The notes under the pieces: generated by a model
Told to the model about the DNA's origin: nothing
Database searches by the model: none
What the model saw: only the letters and a program-made list of their open reading frames with translations
Shown: positions 8,080 to 9,240 of the stretch, in pieces
How positions within the stretch are numbered: the stretch's first letter is position 1
Layout: each line of letters begins with the position of its first letter
Made by a program: the position numbers and the translations under genes
Origin: Acidobacteriaceae bacterium
GTDB lineage: Bacteria > Acidobacteriota > Terriglobia > Terriglobales > Acidobacteriaceae
NCBI GenBank assembly: GCA_003132825.1
Contig: PKYX01000008.1
Location: forward strand, 1,685 to 10,924
Reading direction: 5' to 3'
DNA: 9,240 bases

Positions 8080-8106
8080 ACTATACGGAAGTATTGGTTA
8101 CGTAAA
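8080..8106 (-). promoter_or_regulatory. Possible permease promoter
   Basis: On the minus strand TATAGT (8085-8080) matches 5 of 6 positions of the sigma-70-type -10 box. TTTACG (8106-8101) matches 4 of 6 of the -35, but the 15-nt spacer is short. It would give a leader of roughly 35 nt before the ATG at 8037. This is consensus reading only. Confidence 0.3.
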
Positions 8107-8384
8107 ATGCAACGTTTCGATGGAGGGGATAGATGTTTCAAATGACCGTGGAAGGACCATAAGGTGCGCCGAATCAGTGCACTACGAGGGGATCGGCACG
8201 AGTTTTGCGGCACGTTCTGGAGCCGCGAGTTGCCTTCTTGTCAGCATATGTGAAATTTTGAAATCATTTTGGAGACACAGATCATTTTCATATTTCTCCG
8301 ATAAGACACGTCGGATCATCGCGATGGATGCGTAGAGATCGGGACGGCGCGCGATTGCGGAGGCTCGCGATCGGGGCGATTCCC

Positions 8385-8412
8385 TTGCATCAGTAGACTT
8401 GCCTGTTAGTAT
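8385..8412 (+). promoter_or_regulatory. Possible hisS promoter
   Basis: TTGCAT (8385-8390) and TAGTAT (8407-8412) are separated by 16 nt. The -10 matches 4 of 6 and the -35 matches 3 of 6 consensus positions. Transcription would start about 30 nt before the hisS ATG. The call is weak but well placed. Confidence 0.33.
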
Positions 8413-8448
8413 GTTTGGATGACTTTTGCTCGCTGACCCTACTAGGAA

Positions 8449-9240
8449 ATGACTGAAAAACGGCAATTCAGGGCTATTAAAGGCACCCGCGATATCCTTC
8501 CGCCCGATTCCTCGCTCTGGAATTGGTTCGAGCGAGCGGCGCGCGAGGTCTTTGAATCTTACAATTTTCGGGAAATCCGGTTGCCAATTTTCGAAGAGAC
8601 CGATTTATTCGCGAGGTCCATCGGTGCGGATACGGATGTCGTTGGGAAGGAGATGTACACCTTTGAAGATCGGGATGAGTCGTCGATAAGCCTGCGGCCC
8701 GAAGCGACGGCCAGCGTGGTCCGCGCTTACATCGAGCACGGAATGCACACGCTGCCTGGCAACGTGAAGCTCTATTACATCGGGCCGATGTTCCGCCGCG
8801 AACGCCCGCAGAAGGGGCGCTATCGCCAGTTCTACCAGATCGGCGCGGAGGTACTGGGCCAGTCGGACGCGCCGGCAATTGATGCGGAAGTTCTGGAAAT
8901 GCTGGTCGTGCTGTTCAAACGCGCGGGGCTTGCGTTGATCACTCTCTCCGTCAATTCCATCGGCTGCAAGCAATGCCGCCCGAAATATGTCGAGGTGCTG
9001 CGGCAGGAGCTGCTGAAAGTGAAGGACAAGCTGGGCGCGGACAGCCAGCGGCGAATCGAGACGAACCCGCTTCGCGTCCTCGATTCGAAGCTACCCGAGG
9101 AGCAGCCTATCATCGAAACACTGCCGCGGATCTCGGATCATTTGTGCGCCGCTTGCCGCCAGCATTTTTCGGAGTTGAAGGACGAACTGAATCTGCGCGG
9201 AATCGCCTATGAGGAAAACTGGCGGCTCGTGCGCGGCCTC
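8449..9240 (+). CDS. hisS: Histidyl-tRNA synthetase, N-terminal 264 residues (runs off window)
   Basis: The enzyme charges tRNA-His with histidine using ATP, in the cytoplasm, as a class II homodimer. ATG 8449 is the first possible start, because an in-frame TAG lies at 8443-8445. There is no properly spaced Shine-Dalgarno (AGGA at 8444-8447 is too close). Diagnostic stretches are FRAIKGTRDILPPD (7-20), motif 1 around LPIFEETDLFARSIGADTD (45-63), LRPEAT for histidine/ATP binding (82-87), motif 2 FRRERPQKGRYRQFYQIGAE (115-134), and LVRGL (260-264), which in the family leads into the DYYTRT histidine-binding loop outside the window. Residues 173-236 carry two CxxC pairs (C173/C176 in GCKQC, C233/C236 in CAAC) in the insertion region. 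The other Cys positions I recall from some homologues are replaced here (GADSQRR, LDSK). Expected full length is about 420-440 residues. Confidence 0.96.
   Translation, partial: MTEKRQFRAIKGTRDILPPDSSLWNWFERAAREVFESYNFREIRLPIFEETDLFARSIGADTDVVGKEMYTFEDRDESSISLRPEATASVVRAYIEHGMHTLPGNVKLYYIGPMFRRERPQKGRYRQFYQIGAEVLGQSDAPAIDAEVLEMLVVLFKRAGLALITLSVNSIGCKQCRPKYVEVLRQELLKVKDKLGADSQRRIETNPLRVLDSKLPEEQPIIETLPRISDHLCAACRQHFSELKDELNLRGIAYEENWRLVRGL

Larger units (their letters stand above)
8038..8448. other. 411-bp divergent intergenic region (permease / hisS)
   Basis: There is no convincing gene here. A 71-codon plus frame (8120-8335) and a 94-codon minus frame (8182-8466) lack ribosome binding sites and family resemblance, and the latter runs into hisS. 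The left end carries the permease leader. The middle (about 8240-8300) is conspicuously AT-rich for this window and holds the 8-mer ATCATTTT twice (8263-8270, 8281-8288), 18 nt apart. The right end carries a possible hisS promoter. I see no T-box, tRNA-like or riboswitch fold, but I cannot fold RNA by eye reliably at this length. Confidence 0.6.

Noticed and set aside
8182..8466. 94-codon minus frame overlapping the hisS start
   Set aside because: There is no RBS, its composition is not protein-like, and it conflicts with the certain hisS start.

Overview
The window is chromosomal sequence, GC-rich by eye, with strong AAGGAG-type ribosome binding sites on several genes. The gene content is a small membrane Ser/Thr kinase whose P-loop region reads SGMASIF, a PP2C phosphatase, a DUF1579-like exported protein, and a large APC permease next to hisS. 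This combination points to Acidobacteriota (Terriglobia-like). That assignment is an inference from family resemblance, not from a marker phylogeny.

Layout. Positions 1-1130 (minus strand) hold a probable two-gene unit: a secreted DUF1579-like beta-barrel protein (561-1130), then a small multi-pass membrane protein (1-481) whose C-terminus lies outside the window. Upstream of the unit, at 1197-1217, is a perfect 9-bp inverted repeat that looks like a repressor operator. Positions 1398-2012 (plus strand) encode an unrecognised 204-residue protein with one N-terminal membrane anchor. It converges on 2101-3582 (minus), a 493-residue protein with a membrane N-terminal half and a beta-rich C-terminal half.

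Reading leftward on the minus strand, PP2C phosphatase (4900-5760), Ser/Thr kinase (3659-4624) and the 493-residue protein form a co-directional phosphosignalling cluster. Kinase and phosphatase are natural antagonists, and the membrane protein is a candidate partner or substrate. The kinase leader holds an inverted repeat enclosing a tandem heptamer, and a strong hairpin follows the kinase stop codon.

Positions 6223-8037 (minus) encode a 604-residue APC-superfamily permease with an enlarged loop between helices 5 and 6. It ends at a convincing intrinsic terminator (6157-6191). Just beyond that is a 97-codon frame (5848-6141) whose C-terminal half matches the last helices of the same permease, so it looks like the truncated tail of a second permease. 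From 8449 to the right edge, on the plus strand, runs the N-terminal 264 residues of histidyl-tRNA synthetase (hisS), preceded by a 411-bp divergent intergenic region.

I see no rRNA, tRNA, CRISPR array, insertion sequence or phage gene. Most of the window is ordinary core chromosome. The items most worth a second look are the permease-tail remnant, the operator-like palindrome, the glycine-poor kinase P-loop and the structured kinase leader.
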